Origin: a marine bacterium B5-7 | Lineage (GTDB): Bacteria > Pseudomonadota > Gammaproteobacteria > Arenicellales > CAJQKF01 | Assembly (NCBI GenBank): GCA_021604525.1 | Contig: BQJD01000001.1 | Span: forward strand, 205,060-269,059 | Direction: 5' to 3' | DNA length: 64,000 bases | Shown here: positions 25,436 through 35,754 of the stretch, one piece after another | How positions within the stretch are numbered: the first letter of the stretch is position 1 | Layout: every line of letters starts with the position of its first letter | Translations under genes and position numbers: made by a program | The notes under the pieces: model-generated | What the model was told of the DNA's origin: nothing | Database searches by the model: none | What the model saw: the letters and a program-made list of their open reading frames with translations, nothing else

Positions 25436-25489
25436 GGCCCTGTTCCCGTTTCCTTGAACAACTGTTATCTGAGCAATCGTTCGGAGAAA

Positions 25490-26179
25490 TTACAGTGGAT
25501 TGAGCACGCCATTAACAATCTGGAAAGTTCGATCAAGGCGTGAGGCGAGTTCATGATCATGGGTCACAAGCACCAAGGCGCTACGCTTGTTATATGCAAG
25601 GTCTTGCATCAACTCAAAAACGTGTTCTGCGTTTTCAGAATCGAGGTTGCCGGTCGGTTCATCTGCAAGAACACAATCCGGTTGAGTGACCAGTGCACGC
25701 GCAATTGCCGTGCGCTGACGTTCACCACCAGACAATTCACCGGGCTTATGATGCAGACGCGCGCCAAGCCCGGTACGTGTCAACATATCTTCCGCACTCG
25801 CCAATGCTTCCTTTGGTGCGGTACGACGAATCAGCAAAGGCATCGCAACATTTTCAACCGCTGTGAACTCAGGCAGCAGATGATGAAACTGATACACAAA
25901 CCCCATGCCGTAATTTCGTAATGCTCCTCTTGCCCGTTCTTTAAGCTTGAATACATCGAGACCATTCAAAAAAACCTGACCATGAGTTGGACGCGCAAGT
26001 CCACCTAAAATATGAAGCAATGTGCTTTTACCCGCACCGGATGAGCCAATGATCGCAATCGCTTCGCCAGGCGCTACAGTCAAATCGATATTCTTTAACA
26101 CCTCCACTTGAAGTGGGCCTTCTGTGAAAGTCTTGCTTACGCCTCGACACTCAAGTACAGGCGTGTTGACGTCACTCAT
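25490..26179 (-). CDS. lolD: Lipoprotein-releasing ABC ATPase LolD
   Basis: Cytoplasmic ATPase of the Lol complex that extracts outer-membrane lipoproteins from the inner membrane and hands them to LolA. Walker [17 protein letters not shown], signature [15 protein letters not shown], Walker [13 protein letters not shown] and H-loop [10 protein letters not shown] are all present. The frame extends to 26290, but ATG 26179 overlaps the end of lolC by 8 bases and gives the usual 229 aa. It is coupled to the single permease gene upstream. Confidence 0.95.
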   Translation of the reverse strand: MSDVNTPVLECRGVSKTFTEGPLQVEVLKNIDLTVAPGEAIAIIGSSGAGKSTLLHILGGLARPTHGQVFLNGLDVFKLKERARGALRNYGMGFVYQFHHLLPEFTAVENVAMPLLIRRTAPKEALASAEDMLTRTGLGARLHHKPGELSGGERQRTAIARALVTQPDCVLADEPTGNLDSENAEHVFELMQDLAYNKRSALVLVTHDHELASRLDRTFQIVNGVLNPL

Positions 26180-27419
26180 AACGAAGTGCCTCTGCGGGCT
26201 GGGTTTTTGAAGCGCGCCACGCCGGGTAGATTGTGGCAAACAGACCCATAACCAGCGATGCACCGAGAATACGCCACACATCATCCGCATGCAATTCTGC
26301 GGGGAAATCGCTTATCACATAAATATTTGCAGGGAAAAATTCTATTCCGAGAAGTGATTCAAGCATTGGCACCAGGGTTTCCACGTTAAGCGCGGTAAGC
26401 ACGCCGGTCACCGCACCGAGTGCCGTTCCAATCAATCCAATCACAACCCCTTGAATCATGAATACAGTCATGATGCTTGAAGGACTAAACCCGAGGGTGC
26501 GAAGAATTGCAATATCAGGCTGTTTGTCGGTTACCAGCATCACTAATGTTGAAACGATATTGAATGCAGCCACCGCGATTATCAACATCAGAATGATAAA
26601 CATGACGCGTTTTTCTACTGCCAATGCGCCAAAGAAATTCCGATGCTCAATGGTCCAGTCACTTAGTGAATAGTCGCCACCAAGCATGTCCTCAAGGGAA
26701 TATCGAATGCGGGCAACATCATAGACATCATCAACAACCAGTCGCAGACCGGTTACATGACCTTCGGTATTGAGCAAACGCGCAGCATCGTCGATATGAA
26801 TCAGAGCGATACTGCTGTCATACTCATACATATTGAGCCGAAACAGTCCCGTTACGGTAAATCGTTTGAGTCTCGGCAGTAAACCGGCGGGCGTAATTCT
26901 TCCCTGTGGCGCCACCAGGGTAACTTTGTCCCCCACATCAACGCCTAATTGCCTGGCAAGTTGATAGCCAAGAATTATCCCCCATGCACCCGGCTGCAGA
27001 TCGTTGACACTTCCAGCGATCAATGAAGACAGAATACGTGAGACGTCTTTCTCGGCATCCGGCGAAACTCCACGAATTAACGCGCCACTCACTGCGCCAC
27101 CATGGGTCAACATTCCTTGCGCGGTTATATAAGGTGCAGAATCGAGTACCCGCGGATTACTTTCTATTCGCTCTGCTACCTCGGGCCAATTGTCGAGTGA
27201 ACCGGCACGAGTGGATACCGTTATATGGGACGCGGTGGCGAGGATACGGTCGCGAAGTTCCCGCTCGAAACCGTTCATGATGGACATAACGGTAATCAAT
27301 GCCCACACGCCGAGGGCAATACCGAACATCGACGTCAGCGAGATAAATGATATGAAATGGGTTCGCTTCTTGGCACGCGTATAACGCAGACCAATGAGCA
27401 GTTCGAGTGGGCGAATCAC
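26172..27419 (-). CDS. lolC: Lipoprotein-releasing permease LolC/E (possibly LolF type)
   Basis: Inner-membrane permease of the Lol system. The N-terminal MacB-type helix and periplasmic domain ([34 protein letters not shown]) are followed by three more helices with an FtsX domain ([29 protein letters not shown]). It is 415 aa and starts at GTG 27419. There is only one permease gene beside lolD, whereas many gammaproteobacteria have lolC and lolE on either side. Either it forms a homodimer (LolF type) or the second gene is elsewhere. The upstream gap is A/T-rich and holds a TATAAT at 27442-27437. Confidence 0.93.
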   Translation of the reverse strand: MIRPLELLIGLRYTRAKKRTHFISFISLTSMFGIALGVWALITVMSIMNGFERELRDRILATASHITVSTRAGSLDNWPEVAERIESNPRVLDSAPYITAQGMLTHGGAVSGALIRGVSPDAEKDVSRILSSLIAGSVNDLQPGAWGIILGYQLARQLGVDVGDKVTLVAPQGRITPAGLLPRLKRFTVTGLFRLNMYEYDSSIALIHIDDAARLLNTEGHVTGLRLVVDDVYDVARIRYSLEDMLGGDYSLSDWTIEHRNFFGALAVEKRVMFIILMLIIAVAAFNIVSTLVMLVTDKQPDIAILRTLGFSPSSIMTVFMIQGVVIGLIGTALGAVTGVLTALNVETLVPMLESLLGIEFFPANIYVISDFPAELHADDVWRILGASLVMGLFATIYPAWRASKTQPAEALRYE

Positions 27420-27534
27420 TGTGATAATTTACTTCAATTATATTTATTAACGTATTGTTATTATTAAATATCTAATATTCTTAGTAACAAACGTAATGCG
27501 TTTGGATTGCCACTAGGCAATTCTTGCATTTTCA

Positions 27535-29046
27535 TCAATCCGGACGATGTTCCGCACGCATGTGCGGAAAAAGGATGACATCACGAATCGAAGGGCTATT
27601 GGTAAACAGCATCACCAGCCTGTCGATGCCGATGCCCTCACCCGCTGTCGGCGGCATGCCGTATTCTAGCGCGCGAATATAGTCTGCATCGAAGTGCATG
27701 GCTTCCTCATCACCCGAGTCCTTTGCATTTACTTGTGCCATGAACCGTTCAGCTTGATCTTCAGAATCGTTCAGTTCGCTGAAGCCGTTGGCGATCTCGC
27801 GACCGCCAATGAAAAGCTCGAAGCGATCGCTCACATCCGGATTGGAGTCATTACGCCTTGATAACGGAGAAACCTCAACCGGATACTCAATGATAAATGT
27901 TGGTTGTCGTAGTTTATCTTCACAGGTTTCATCAAATATGTCGGTGAGCACTTTTCCAGGTCCAGCGGAAGGATTCTTTTCGATCCCGAGTCGACTGGCA
28001 TGGGCAGTGAGCGCTGCAAGATTGCCAATATCATCGCGACTGATCTCAGGATTAAACTGACATACAGCCTCGGCCATGGTAATGCGCCTGAATGGCGCGT
28101 TGAAATCAAAGACTTCGTCCTGATAGTCAACGGTTCCAGAACCACCCACATTAACGGCAAGGGTACGGAACATTTCTTCGGTGAAATCCATCAATTCATG
28201 ATAGTCAGCGTAAGCCCAATAAAATTCGAGCATGGTGAACTCGGGATTATGTCGAGTACTCAAGCCTTCGTTACGGAAATTACGGTTAATCTCGAATACC
28301 CGTTCAAATCCACCGACCACCAGGCGCTTGAGATATAACTCCGGCGCGATTCGCAAGTACAACTCCATGTCGAGGGCGTTGTGGTGCGTGACGAATGGAC
28401 GTGCAACCGCACCGCCCGGTATCGCCTGCATCATGGGTGTTTCAACTTCAAGGAACTGGTGTTGAATCATGAATTCACGAATGTGACTGATGATCGCGAC
28501 TCGTGTCTTGAATCGTTCACGGGTTTCCTCGCTCATCATGAGGTCGAGGTAACGCTGCCTGTATTTGAGTTCCTGGTCGGCGATACCGTGATATTTTTCA
28601 GGCAATGGGCGCAATGACTTGGTCAGAAGCCTCAAGGAGTCTACCTTAATGCTGAGTTCACCCGTTTTGGTTCTGAATAACGTACCACTGACGCCAATGA
28701 TGTCGCCAATATCAAGCTTTTTAAAAAGCGTATTATACGCTCCTTCAGGCAAGGCATCACGTTGCACGAAGAGCTGAATACGACCACTGACATCCTGTAT
28801 ATGCGCGAAACTTGCCTTGCCCATGATACGTCGGGTCATCAGTCGACCCGCTACCGTAACCCGGATACCCGATTCGACTAATTTTTCGTCGTCCAGGATG
28901 TCGTATTCGTTGAAAATTTCTGCAGCGAACGCATCTCGCCGGAAATCGTTGGGGAACGCGTTACCCTCTTGTCTGAGTGATGAAAGCTTGGCGCGACGAG
29001 TGGAGATTTGTTCGTTGTTGTCTTGATCCATGATTCGTATCGTCAT
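27535..29046 (-). CDS. lysS: Lysyl-tRNA synthetase, class II
   Basis: Charges tRNA-Lys. It has an N-terminal OB-fold anticodon domain ([21 protein letters not shown]) and a class II core with motif 1 ([21 protein letters not shown]), motif 2 ([22 protein letters not shown]) and motif 3 ([12 protein letters not shown]). It is 503 aa. ATG 29046 overlaps the prfB stop as ATGA; an in-frame ATG at 29031 is also possible. The prfB-lysS pairing is classical for gammaproteobacteria. Confidence 0.97.
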   Translation of the reverse strand: MTIRIMDQDNNEQISTRRAKLSSLRQEGNAFPNDFRRDAFAAEIFNEYDILDDEKLVESGIRVTVAGRLMTRRIMGKASFAHIQDVSGRIQLFVQRDALPEGAYNTLFKKLDIGDIIGVSGTLFRTKTGELSIKVDSLRLLTKSLRPLPEKYHGIADQELKYRQRYLDLMMSEETRERFKTRVAIISHIREFMIQHQFLEVETPMMQAIPGGAVARPFVTHHNALDMELYLRIAPELYLKRLVVGGFERVFEINRNFRNEGLSTRHNPEFTMLEFYWAYADYHELMDFTEEMFRTLAVNVGGSGTVDYQDEVFDFNAPFRRITMAEAVCQFNPEISRDDIGNLAALTAHASRLGIEKNPSAGPGKVLTDIFDETCEDKLRQPTFIIEYPVEVSPLSRRNDSNPDVSDRFELFIGGREIANGFSELNDSEDQAERFMAQVNAKDSGDEEAMHFDADYIRALEYGMPPTAGEGIGIDRLVMLFTNSPSIRDVILFPHMRAEHRPD

Positions 29047-30147
29047 TGAGTAACGCCGGCCTTGAGACTGGCCTCGATAAATTTCATCAGGTCGCCATCC
29101 AGAACGCCCTGGGTATTGCCGGTTTCGACGCCGGTTCGAAGGTCTTTGATTCGTGATTGATCAAGTACGTATGACCGAATCTGGCTGCCCCAGCCGATAT
29201 CTGCCTTGGAATCTTCAAGATTCTGTTGCTCTTCGCGTTGCTGTTGCATCTCGCGTTCAAATAATCGTGCCTTGAGCATCGCCATCGCTTCAGCTCGATT
29301 ACGATGCTGTGAACGATCATTCTGACACTGCACGACAATCCCGGTCGGGTTGTGGGTGATACGAACCGCCGAGTCGGTACGGTTAACATGCTGACCACCG
29401 GCGCCACTGGCCCGGTAGGTATCGATACGAAGATCCGCCGGATTGATCTCAACCTCGATGCTTTCATCGACTTCCGGATAGACGAACACCGAGGCAAATG
29501 AAGTGTGTCGGCGGCTACCTGAATCGAATGGTGATTTTCGTACCAGCCGATGGACTCCGGTTTCGGTGCGTAGCAATCCATAGGCATTCTCGCCGGTGAC
29601 TTTGACCGTAGCGCTTTTAATCCCGGCCACATCGCCTTCGGATTTCTCAATCAGCTCGGCTTTCATTCCCTGTGCCTCAAAAAAGCGCAGATACATCCGC
29701 AACAGCATTTGCGCCCAATCCTGCGCTTCGGTGCCACCCGAGCCAGACTGGATATCGACAAAGCAGTTGGCGGAATCCATGGGACCTGAGAACATTCGCC
29801 GGAACTCAAGTTTTTCAAGTGTTCGTTCAATTGAATCGACATCGCGGGATAGTTCGATGAGGGTTTGTTCGTCCTCTTCCTCACGCGCCAGCTCAAGGAG
29901 TTCTGCGGAGTCCTTTACAGCAGATTCCAGATTCTGCAGGCCTTCGACCACTTCTTCTAGCCTCGCACGTTCCTGTCCAAGTTCCTGGGCTTTTTCAGGG
30001 TCATCCCATACGTCCGGCTGTTCAAGCTGAAGCATGATCTCCTCAAGACGTTCCTTACGGCTGTCGAAGTCAAAGATACCCCCTGAGTGAGCCTATGCGT
30101 TGTTCGAAGGATTCGAGCTTGGTATTCAGAGTATTGAAGCTTTCCAT
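29043..30147 (-). CDS. prfB: Peptide chain release factor 2 (programmed +1 frameshift)
   Basis: Release factor reading UAA and UGA. Codons 1-25 run from ATG 30147 to CTT at 30075-30073 and are followed by an in-frame TGA. Skipping the T at 30072 brings the ribosome into the main frame (GAC from 30071), which continues to 29043, for 367 aa in total. The shift site is canonical. The body has the stop-recognition SPF motif ([13 protein letters not shown]) and the catalytic GGQ ([16 protein letters not shown]). A caller without frameshift knowledge would start it falsely inside the gene. It is followed by lysS with an ATGA overlap. Confidence 0.97.
30069..30084 (-). promoter_or_regulatory. prfB programmed frameshift site
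   Basis: AGGGGGTATCTTTGAC on the minus strand: an internal Shine-Dalgarno-like AGGGGG, three bases, then the slippery CTT followed by TGA C. This matches the classical RF2 autoregulatory site base for base in its core. Low RF2 favours the shift, high RF2 favours termination after 25 codons. Confidence 0.96.
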
Positions 30148-30406
30148 GGATCTGCTGCAACAGTCACGTGTTGACCGGTTAATGTTGAGAATACGGATGA
30201 TATCGTAGGGATTTCGCGTCATTATTCAACGCGCCGCAAGGATACCGGAAATCAGTGCCGCTTCCTATAACCTCCAACGTCTTTGTGATACTTGAAAAAT
30301 AGCCTGAATCGGTTGTTTATCGCAGACAGCTTGGTTGAGTTAATGGATGCAGTACTGCAAAATACCTCGCTTTGTCCTGTAGCCACCATGAAGCGCGTTT
30401 AATACG

Positions 30407-31972
30407 ATGAAGTTAGGCATTCCAAAAGAAACGGTCGCTGGCGAAAACCGTGTAGCGACCACACCCGACGTTATCCCACAGCTTAAAAAGCTCGGCTACG
30501 AAGTCATTGTCGAACGCGGTGCCGGCAGCAATGCGAGCCTGGATGACGAGGCATACCGTCGCGCTGGTGCCGTTATCGCCGAAACTGCGTCCGAGGTCTG
30601 GAACACGGCAGACATTATTTTGAAAGTCCGTGCACCGGTTGTCGACCCTGACACCGGGGTGGACGAAGCCGGCTATCTGCACGATGGGCAAACACTTATT
30701 TGCTTCTTCTGGCCAGCACAAAATGAAGAACGCATGAAACTGTTGGCAGCCAAGGGCATCAATCTGTTATCTATGGACTCGGTACCGCGTGTCTCCCGTG
30801 CCCAGAAACTCGACGCATTGAGCTCAATGGCAAACATTGCCGGCTACCGGGCAGTGGTCGAAGCGGCTAATCAATTTGGGCGCTTTTTTACCGGCCAGAT
30901 CACCGCTGCCGGCAAGGTGCCGCCAGCCAAAGTGATGGTGATCGGTGCCGGTGTTGCCGGTCTTTCTGCCATCGGCACGGCGGGTAGTCTCGGTGCAATA
31001 GTGCGTGCTTTCGATACTCGCCCTGAGGTCAAGGAACAGGTTGAAAGCATGGGTGCCGAGTTCCTTGAACTTGAGTTCGAGGAAGATGCCAGTGGTGAAG
31101 GCGGTTATGCCAAGGTTATGAGCAAGGAGTTCATCGATGCGGAAATGGCCTTGTTTCGTGAGCAGGCACGTGAAGTCGACATCATAATTACCACGGCTTT
31201 GATTCCCGGCAAGCCGGCGCCGGAACTGATTACCGTGGACATGGTTGAATCCATGCGACCTGGCAGTGTGGTGGTCGATCTCGCCGCCGAACAGGGCGGT
31301 AACTGTGCGCTCACTGAGAAAGACAGGGTTGTTATCCATAATGGTGTGAAAATTATCGGCTACACCGACCTGACCAGTCGTTTGGCAACCCAGGCAAGCC
31401 AGTTATACGCAACCAACATCCGTCATTTGCTCACCGAACTGACTCCTGAAAAGGACGGTGAAATGGTGATTAATATGGAGGATGTAGTTATTCGCGGAAC
31501 AACCTCCATCAAGGGTGGAGAAATCACCTGGCCACCACCAGCTCCCAAATTGAGTGTTACCCCCCCGAAGCCAAAACCCTCTCGTCCTGTGAAAACGCCG
31601 GAGGTCGACACCAAAGCCTCACGTACAAAAAAAGCTATCACGACGACCATTGGAATGCTGGTCGGCCTGACCGCCATATTATGGGTGGGGTCGGTGGCGC
31701 CGGCTTCCTTCATGCCGCACTTTATCGTGTTCGTGCTGGCCTGCTTCGTTGGCTGGCAGGTGGTCTGGGCGGTAACCCCTGCCCTGCATACCCCATTGAT
31801 GAGTGTCACAAACGCAATCAGTGGAATAATTGTTATTGGTGCGCTGCTTAAGATTGACTCGAGCCAAATCGTTGTCTGGATTCTTGCAGCGGTTTCAATT
31901 TTGATCGCCACGGTAAACGTTGTGGGCGGCTTCCTGGTCACTCAGCGTATGCTGAAAATGTTCCGTAAATAA
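30407..31972 (+). CDS. pntA: Proton-translocating NAD(P) transhydrogenase, alpha subunit
   Basis: Inner-membrane enzyme that couples hydride transfer between NADH and NADP+ to proton flow. The 521 residues hold the N-terminal alanine dehydrogenase/PNT NAD-binding domain ([33 protein letters not shown] near residue 180), a Pro/Lys-rich linker near residue 385, and four C-terminal membrane segments. The N-terminal and membrane parts are fused as in E. coli, not split into two genes. It is followed 9 bases later by pntB. Confidence 0.97.
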   Translation: MKLGIPKETVAGENRVATTPDVIPQLKKLGYEVIVERGAGSNASLDDEAYRRAGAVIAETASEVWNTADIILKVRAPVVDPDTGVDEAGYLHDGQTLICFFWPAQNEERMKLLAAKGINLLSMDSVPRVSRAQKLDALSSMANIAGYRAVVEAANQFGRFFTGQITAAGKVPPAKVMVIGAGVAGLSAIGTAGSLGAIVRAFDTRPEVKEQVESMGAEFLELEFEEDASGEGGYAKVMSKEFIDAEMALFREQAREVDIIITTALIPGKPAPELITVDMVESMRPGSVVVDLAAEQGGNCALTEKDRVVIHNGVKIIGYTDLTSRLATQASQLYATNIRHLLTELTPEKDGEMVINMEDVVIRGTTSIKGGEITWPPPAPKLSVTPPKPKPSRPVKTPEVDTKASRTKKAITTTIGMLVGLTAILWVGSVAPASFMPHFIVFVLACFVGWQVVWAVTPALHTPLMSVTNAISGIIVIGALLKIDSSQIVVWILAAVSILIATVNVVGGFLVTQRMLKMFRK

Positions 31973-31981
31973 GGTCGACTC

Positions 31982-33376
31982 ATGAGCTCTGGAATCGTAA
32001 CTTCAGCCTATATTGCCGCCAGCATCCTGTTCATTCTGAGCCTTGGCGGGCTTAGCAACCAGGAGTCGGCCAGGCGCGGGAATCTCTATGGCATGATCGG
32101 CATGGCTATCGCCATTGTCGCCACCATCGCATCAAATAACGTCAACGCATATACCACCATTATCATTTTGATGGTAATCGGCGCCAGCGTGGGTATGTTT
32201 GTCGCCATGCGCGTCGAGATGACTGCCATGCCGCAACTGGTCGCAATGTTGCACAGTTTTGTGGGATTGGCAGCAACCCTGGTTGGCTTTGCCAGTTACA
32301 TCGACCATTCGATTGTGCTGGAAGGCGCCGAGAAAACCATTCACGACGTTGAGATATATCTGGGCATCCTGATCGGTGCTGTGACTTTTACTGGTTCGAT
32401 CATTGCTTTTGGCAAGTTGCAAGGCGTAATCGGCAGCAAGCCGCTGATGTTGCCTGGACGACACCTGATCAACGCCGCAATTGGTATTGCCTGTATCTGG
32501 CTCGGCTCGGTGTTTCTTGGCAGTGAATCCACCGCTGACGGCATGCTGCCGTTAATCGCCATGACGATCCTTGCCCTGATATTCGGCGTGCACATGGTCA
32601 TGGCCATTGGTGGTGCCGATATGCCTGTCGTCATATCCATGCTCAACAGTTATTCAGGATGGGCTGCGGCAGCTACAGGCTTCATGTTGTCCAATGATCT
32701 GTTAATCGTTACCGGTGCGCTGGTTGGCAGTAGTGGTGCGATACTGAGCTACATCATGTGCAGGGCAATGAATCGTCGATTCGTCTCCGTCATCATGGGC
32801 GGTTTTGGCACGACCAGTAGTTCGTCTGCTACCAGTGAAGCGGGAGAATATGTCGCTACCAATATTGATGAAGCGGCAGAGCTGTTAAGGGAAGCGTCCA
32901 GCGTAATCATTGTGCCCGGGTACGGCATGGCGGTTGCCCATGCACAACACCCGGTGTCTGAACTAACCCGGATTCTTAAAGAACAAGATACGAGTGTCCG
33001 ATTTGCGATTCATCCAGTCGCCGGTCGTATGCCCGGACACATGAATGTGCTGCTCGCCGAAGCCAAGGTGCCCTACGATATTGTCCTTGAGATGGACGAG
33101 ATTAATGACGACTTTAAAGATACCGATGTCGTTATTGTGATAGGTGCAAATGACACGGTGAACCCTTCGGCTCTGGATGATCCATCCAGCCCCATCGCCG
33201 GCATGCCGGTTCTTGAAGTCTGGAATGCGCGTAACGTGATCGTTTCCAAGCGCAGCATGGCAGTCGGTTATGCCGGTGTGGAAAATCCGTTATTCTTCCA
33301 CGATAACACCAAGATGCTGTTTGGCGACGCCAAGGACAGCGTAGACGGTCTGGTTGCAGCGTTAGCAGCCAGGTAG
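31982..33376 (+). CDS. pntB: Proton-translocating NAD(P) transhydrogenase, beta subunit
   Basis: Membrane subunit carrying most proton-channel helices and the NADP-binding domain. The N-terminal half is hydrophobic (about residues 1-270). The C-terminal domain has the NADP site [15 protein letters not shown], then [16 protein letters not shown] and [14 protein letters not shown]. It is 464 aa, normal length. It is co-transcribed with pntA. It pairs naturally with the nearby malic enzyme and TCA genes in NADPH supply, though the operons are separate. Confidence 0.97.
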   Translation: MSSGIVTSAYIAASILFILSLGGLSNQESARRGNLYGMIGMAIAIVATIASNNVNAYTTIIILMVIGASVGMFVAMRVEMTAMPQLVAMLHSFVGLAATLVGFASYIDHSIVLEGAEKTIHDVEIYLGILIGAVTFTGSIIAFGKLQGVIGSKPLMLPGRHLINAAIGIACIWLGSVFLGSESTADGMLPLIAMTILALIFGVHMVMAIGGADMPVVISMLNSYSGWAAAATGFMLSNDLLIVTGALVGSSGAILSYIMCRAMNRRFVSVIMGGFGTTSSSSATSEAGEYVATNIDEAAELLREASSVIIVPGYGMAVAHAQHPVSELTRILKEQDTSVRFAIHPVAGRMPGHMNVLLAEAKVPYDIVLEMDEINDDFKDTDVVIVIGANDTVNPSALDDPSSPIAGMPVLEVWNARNVIVSKRSMAVGYAGVENPLFFHDNTKMLFGDAKDSVDGLVAALAAR

Positions 33377-33450
33377 AACCGATTGGTACCGGCAGAAAGC
33401 CCTTAATTCAGGAATTTCTCAAACAGATTCGACATAAGATAACGTGTTAA

Positions 33451-33474
33451 TCCGGTGGAATTCTATCCACCGGA
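33451..33474. terminator. Stem-loop between convergent pntB and sucD
   Basis: TCCGGTGGA, 6-base loop, TCCACCGGA: a perfect 9-bp stem midway between the two gene ends. No long T-run follows on either strand, so it is a plausible but not classical bidirectional terminator. Confidence 0.45.
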
Positions 33475-33519
33475 ATACACATTTGTGGCGTTGATTGTTT
33501 CGATGGAACCGGGTCCGTA

Positions 33520-34395
33520 CTACAGACGCGAACGCATCAGCTCACCAATCTCTGCCGGGTTACGGGTAACCGAGACCCCAGCTTCCTCGAGCGCGGCAAT
33601 CTTTTCGCTGGCGGTACCCTTGCCTCCCGAGATAATTGCGCCGGCGTGGCCCATACGCTTGCCCGGGGGTGCCGTGACGCCGGCAATGAAGGCTGCGACC
33701 GGCTTACTCATATTGTCTGCAATCCACTCGGCGCATTCTTCTTCATCTGTACCGCCGATTTCCCCGCACATAACCACGGCGTCAGTGTCAGGATCGTCGT
33801 TGAATAACTTCATGACATCAAGATGCTTCAGGCCATTGACCGGATCGCCACCAATCCCGACGCAGGTCGATTGACCAAGACCGAGCTTGCTTAACTGGTC
33901 GACCACTTCATAAGTCAGTGTACCGGAGCGCGACACGACGCCGATGCGGCCTTTTTTGTGAATATAGCCTGGCATGATGCCGATCTTGATTTCTTCTGGT
34001 GTGATCACGCCCGGGCAGTTGGGACCAACCAGAATGGTTGCACTATCACGCATGCGCGCGCGTGTCATGATCATGTCCTTAACAGGTATTCCTTCGGTAA
34101 TACAGATAACAACCTCGATTCCGGCATCAACAGCTTCGCCAATGGCGGCGGCCGCAAAAGGTGGAGGCACATAAATGACGGACACATTGGCATCGGTTGC
34201 CTCACGCGCTTCAGTAACGGTATTGAATACCGGCACACCTTCGACCTCCATGCCACCTTTGCCCGGTGTTACGCCAGCCACATAGCAGGTCTTGCCGTTA
34301 GCGTAGTCGATACTGTGATGAGTGTGGAATTGCCCGGTTTTACCGGTAATTCCCTGGGTGATGACCCTTGAATCCTTATTAATCAAAATAGACAT
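33520..34395 (-). CDS. sucD: Succinyl-CoA synthetase, alpha subunit
   Basis: TCA-cycle enzyme that makes ATP or GTP from succinyl-CoA. The CoA-binding Rossmann domain ([15 protein letters not shown]) is at the N terminus, [10 protein letters not shown] in the middle, and the phosphorylated His in [15 protein letters not shown] near residue 246. The frame is open to 34530 but that region overlaps sucC; ATG 34395, two to five bases after the sucC stop, gives the usual 291 aa. Confidence 0.97.
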   Translation of the reverse strand: MSILINKDSRVITQGITGKTGQFHTHHSIDYANGKTCYVAGVTPGKGGMEVEGVPVFNTVTEAREATDANVSVIYVPPPFAAAAIGEAVDAGIEVVICITEGIPVKDMIMTRARMRDSATILVGPNCPGVITPEEIKIGIMPGYIHKKGRIGVVSRSGTLTYEVVDQLSKLGLGQSTCVGIGGDPVNGLKHLDVMKLFNDDPDTDAVVMCGEIGGTDEEECAEWIADNMSKPVAAFIAGVTAPPGKRMGHAGAIISGGKGTASEKIAALEEAGVSVTRNPAEIGELMRSRL

Positions 34396-34399
34396 AGCT

Positions 34400-35563
34400 T
34401 CAGTTTCCTGCGACGGCCGACACTTTTTCAGCAGCATCGGCCATATTGGTAGCGGTGATGATCTCGATGCCGGACTGTTCGATAATCTCGCGTCCCTTTT
34501 CGACATTCGTGCCTTCGAGTCGAACCACAAGCGGCACTTTCAAATTGACTTCACGGGCTGCATTGACCAGTCCTTCGGCGACCACGTCGCAACGCATGAT
34601 GCCACCAAAGATGTTCACCAGAATTGCCTTAAGCTTGTCGCTTTTAAGCATGATCTTGAACGCTTCAGTAACCTGCTCGGTGGTCGCACCGCCACCGACG
34701 TCGAGGAAATTGGCAGGTTCTGCACCGTACAATTTAATGATGTCCATTGTCGCCATCGCGAGACCTGCGCCGTTGACCAGGCAGCCGATATTACCGTCCA
34801 GGGAAATATAGCTGAGACCGAATTTTGCCGCTTCGATCTCGTCCGGATCCTCTTCATCAAGGTCACGCATCTCAAGCAATTCCGGATGTCTGTAAAGCGC
34901 GTTATCATCAAAATTTATCTTGGCGTCCAGGGCGATAATCCGGTCGTCATTCGTAACGATCAAGGGATTGATTTCAGCCAGCGATGCATCCTTGTCCCAG
35001 AATGCCTGATAGAGCTTTTTAAACAGTTCTGCGGCCTCTTCGATGGCTGACACGGGTATACCAATATCCGCAGCTAGTGAACGTGCCTGCTCGTTCGTTA
35101 AACCTGCTTCAGGATCAATGAGTTCCTTGTGAATTTTCTCAGGAGTCTCTTCAGCAACTTTTTCAATCTCGGTGCCGCCTTCAGAACTTGCCATGAAAAC
35201 AACCTTCTGACTGCTGCGATCCACCACCAGACCGATATAAAGCTCGTCCTTGATATCTGCACCTTCTTCAACCAGGAGACGTTTAACTACTTGTCCTTGT
35301 GGCCCAGTCTGGTGTGTTATCAATGTCATACCCAGAATTTCATCGGCGTAGCTCTTGACCTCGTCGATGCTTTTGGCAACCTTTACGCCACCGCCCTTGC
35401 CTCTCCCGCCTGCATGAATCTGCGCCTTGACCACCCAGACCTCACCGCCCAGATCCTGAGCGGCGCTGACGGCGTCGTCGACGCTAAAGCAGGCTACTCC
35501 GCGTGGCACAGCGACATCGTACTCCCGCAGGATTTGTTTACCCTGATATTCGTGAATCTTCAT
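34400..35563 (-). CDS. sucC: Succinyl-CoA synthetase, beta subunit
   Basis: Partner of SucD. It has an N-terminal ATP-grasp domain ([38 protein letters not shown]) and a C-terminal ligase-CoA domain ([30 protein letters not shown]). It is 387 aa and full length. No sucAB lies adjacent; the operon here is only sucC-sucD. Its upstream region is short and ends in a 136-bp MITE-like element, which may contribute to the promoter. Confidence 0.97.
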   Translation of the reverse strand: MKIHEYQGKQILREYDVAVPRGVACFSVDDAVSAAQDLGGEVWVVKAQIHAGGRGKGGGVKVAKSIDEVKSYADEILGMTLITHQTGPQGQVVKRLLVEEGADIKDELYIGLVVDRSSQKVVFMASSEGGTEIEKVAEETPEKIHKELIDPEAGLTNEQARSLAADIGIPVSAIEEAAELFKKLYQAFWDKDASLAEINPLIVTNDDRIIALDAKINFDDNALYRHPELLEMRDLDEEDPDEIEAAKFGLSYISLDGNIGCLVNGAGLAMATMDIIKLYGAEPANFLDVGGGATTEQVTEAFKIMLKSDKLKAILVNIFGGIMRCDVVAEGLVNAAREVNLKVPLVVRLEGTNVEKGREIIEQSGIEIITATNMADAAEKVSAVAGN

Positions 35564-35600
35564 ATTGGAATTTCGTTAACCTCGAAATTAATGGTTAAAA

Positions 35601-35630
35601 AATCTATCGGACTTTTAGAACCTGTCTCAA
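35601..35630 (-). promoter_or_regulatory. Candidate sucCD promoter spanning a MITE end
   Basis: On the minus strand, TTGAGA (35630-35625), 18 bases, TAGATT (35606-35601), about 40 bases before the sucC ATG. The -35 hexamer lies in the inverted end of the 136-bp element and the -10 hexamer outside it. Fair hexamers, slightly long spacer. Confidence 0.35.
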
Positions 35631-35754
35631 AACGAGCGAAGGCCGCCAAAACAAGGCAAAAATAGAGAAAACAAGCAATTTACATGAATAAATGAGCATT
35701 TGAGCCAGCATTTAACACCTTTATTGGGGGATTGCAGCCATTTTGAGATAGATT
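35619..35754. repeat. MITE-like 136-bp element, copy A
   Basis: Begins AACCTGTCTCAAAACG and ends, read inwards on the other strand, AATCTATCTCAAAATGG: imperfect inverted ends of about 15 bases. Internal sequence matches copy B (42944-43079) along its whole length, including AATGAGCATTTGA and GCAGCCATTTTGAGATAG, and both copies are exactly 136 bp between ends. The flanks are TTAG and CTAG, which could be a decayed 4-bp target duplication. It has no coding capacity, so it would need a transposase in trans. Confidence 0.8.

Noticed and set aside
30070..30072. In-frame TGA in prfB suggesting a pseudogene.
   Set aside because: It is part of the canonical RF2 frameshift signal and both halves are perfectly conserved.
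29957..30160. A 67-codon minus-strand frame at the 5' end of prfB.
   Set aside because: It is the third frame over the RF2 start and does not use the frameshift site; the real first segment starts at 30147.
30388..30402. A four-codon leader frame (MKRV) just before pntA.
   Set aside because: Could be an upstream mini-frame, but no regulatory signal accompanies it and such short frames are common by chance.
34322..35050. A 242-codon open frame on the plus strand.
   Set aside because: Opposite the well-conserved sucC/sucD junction; no family resemblance.
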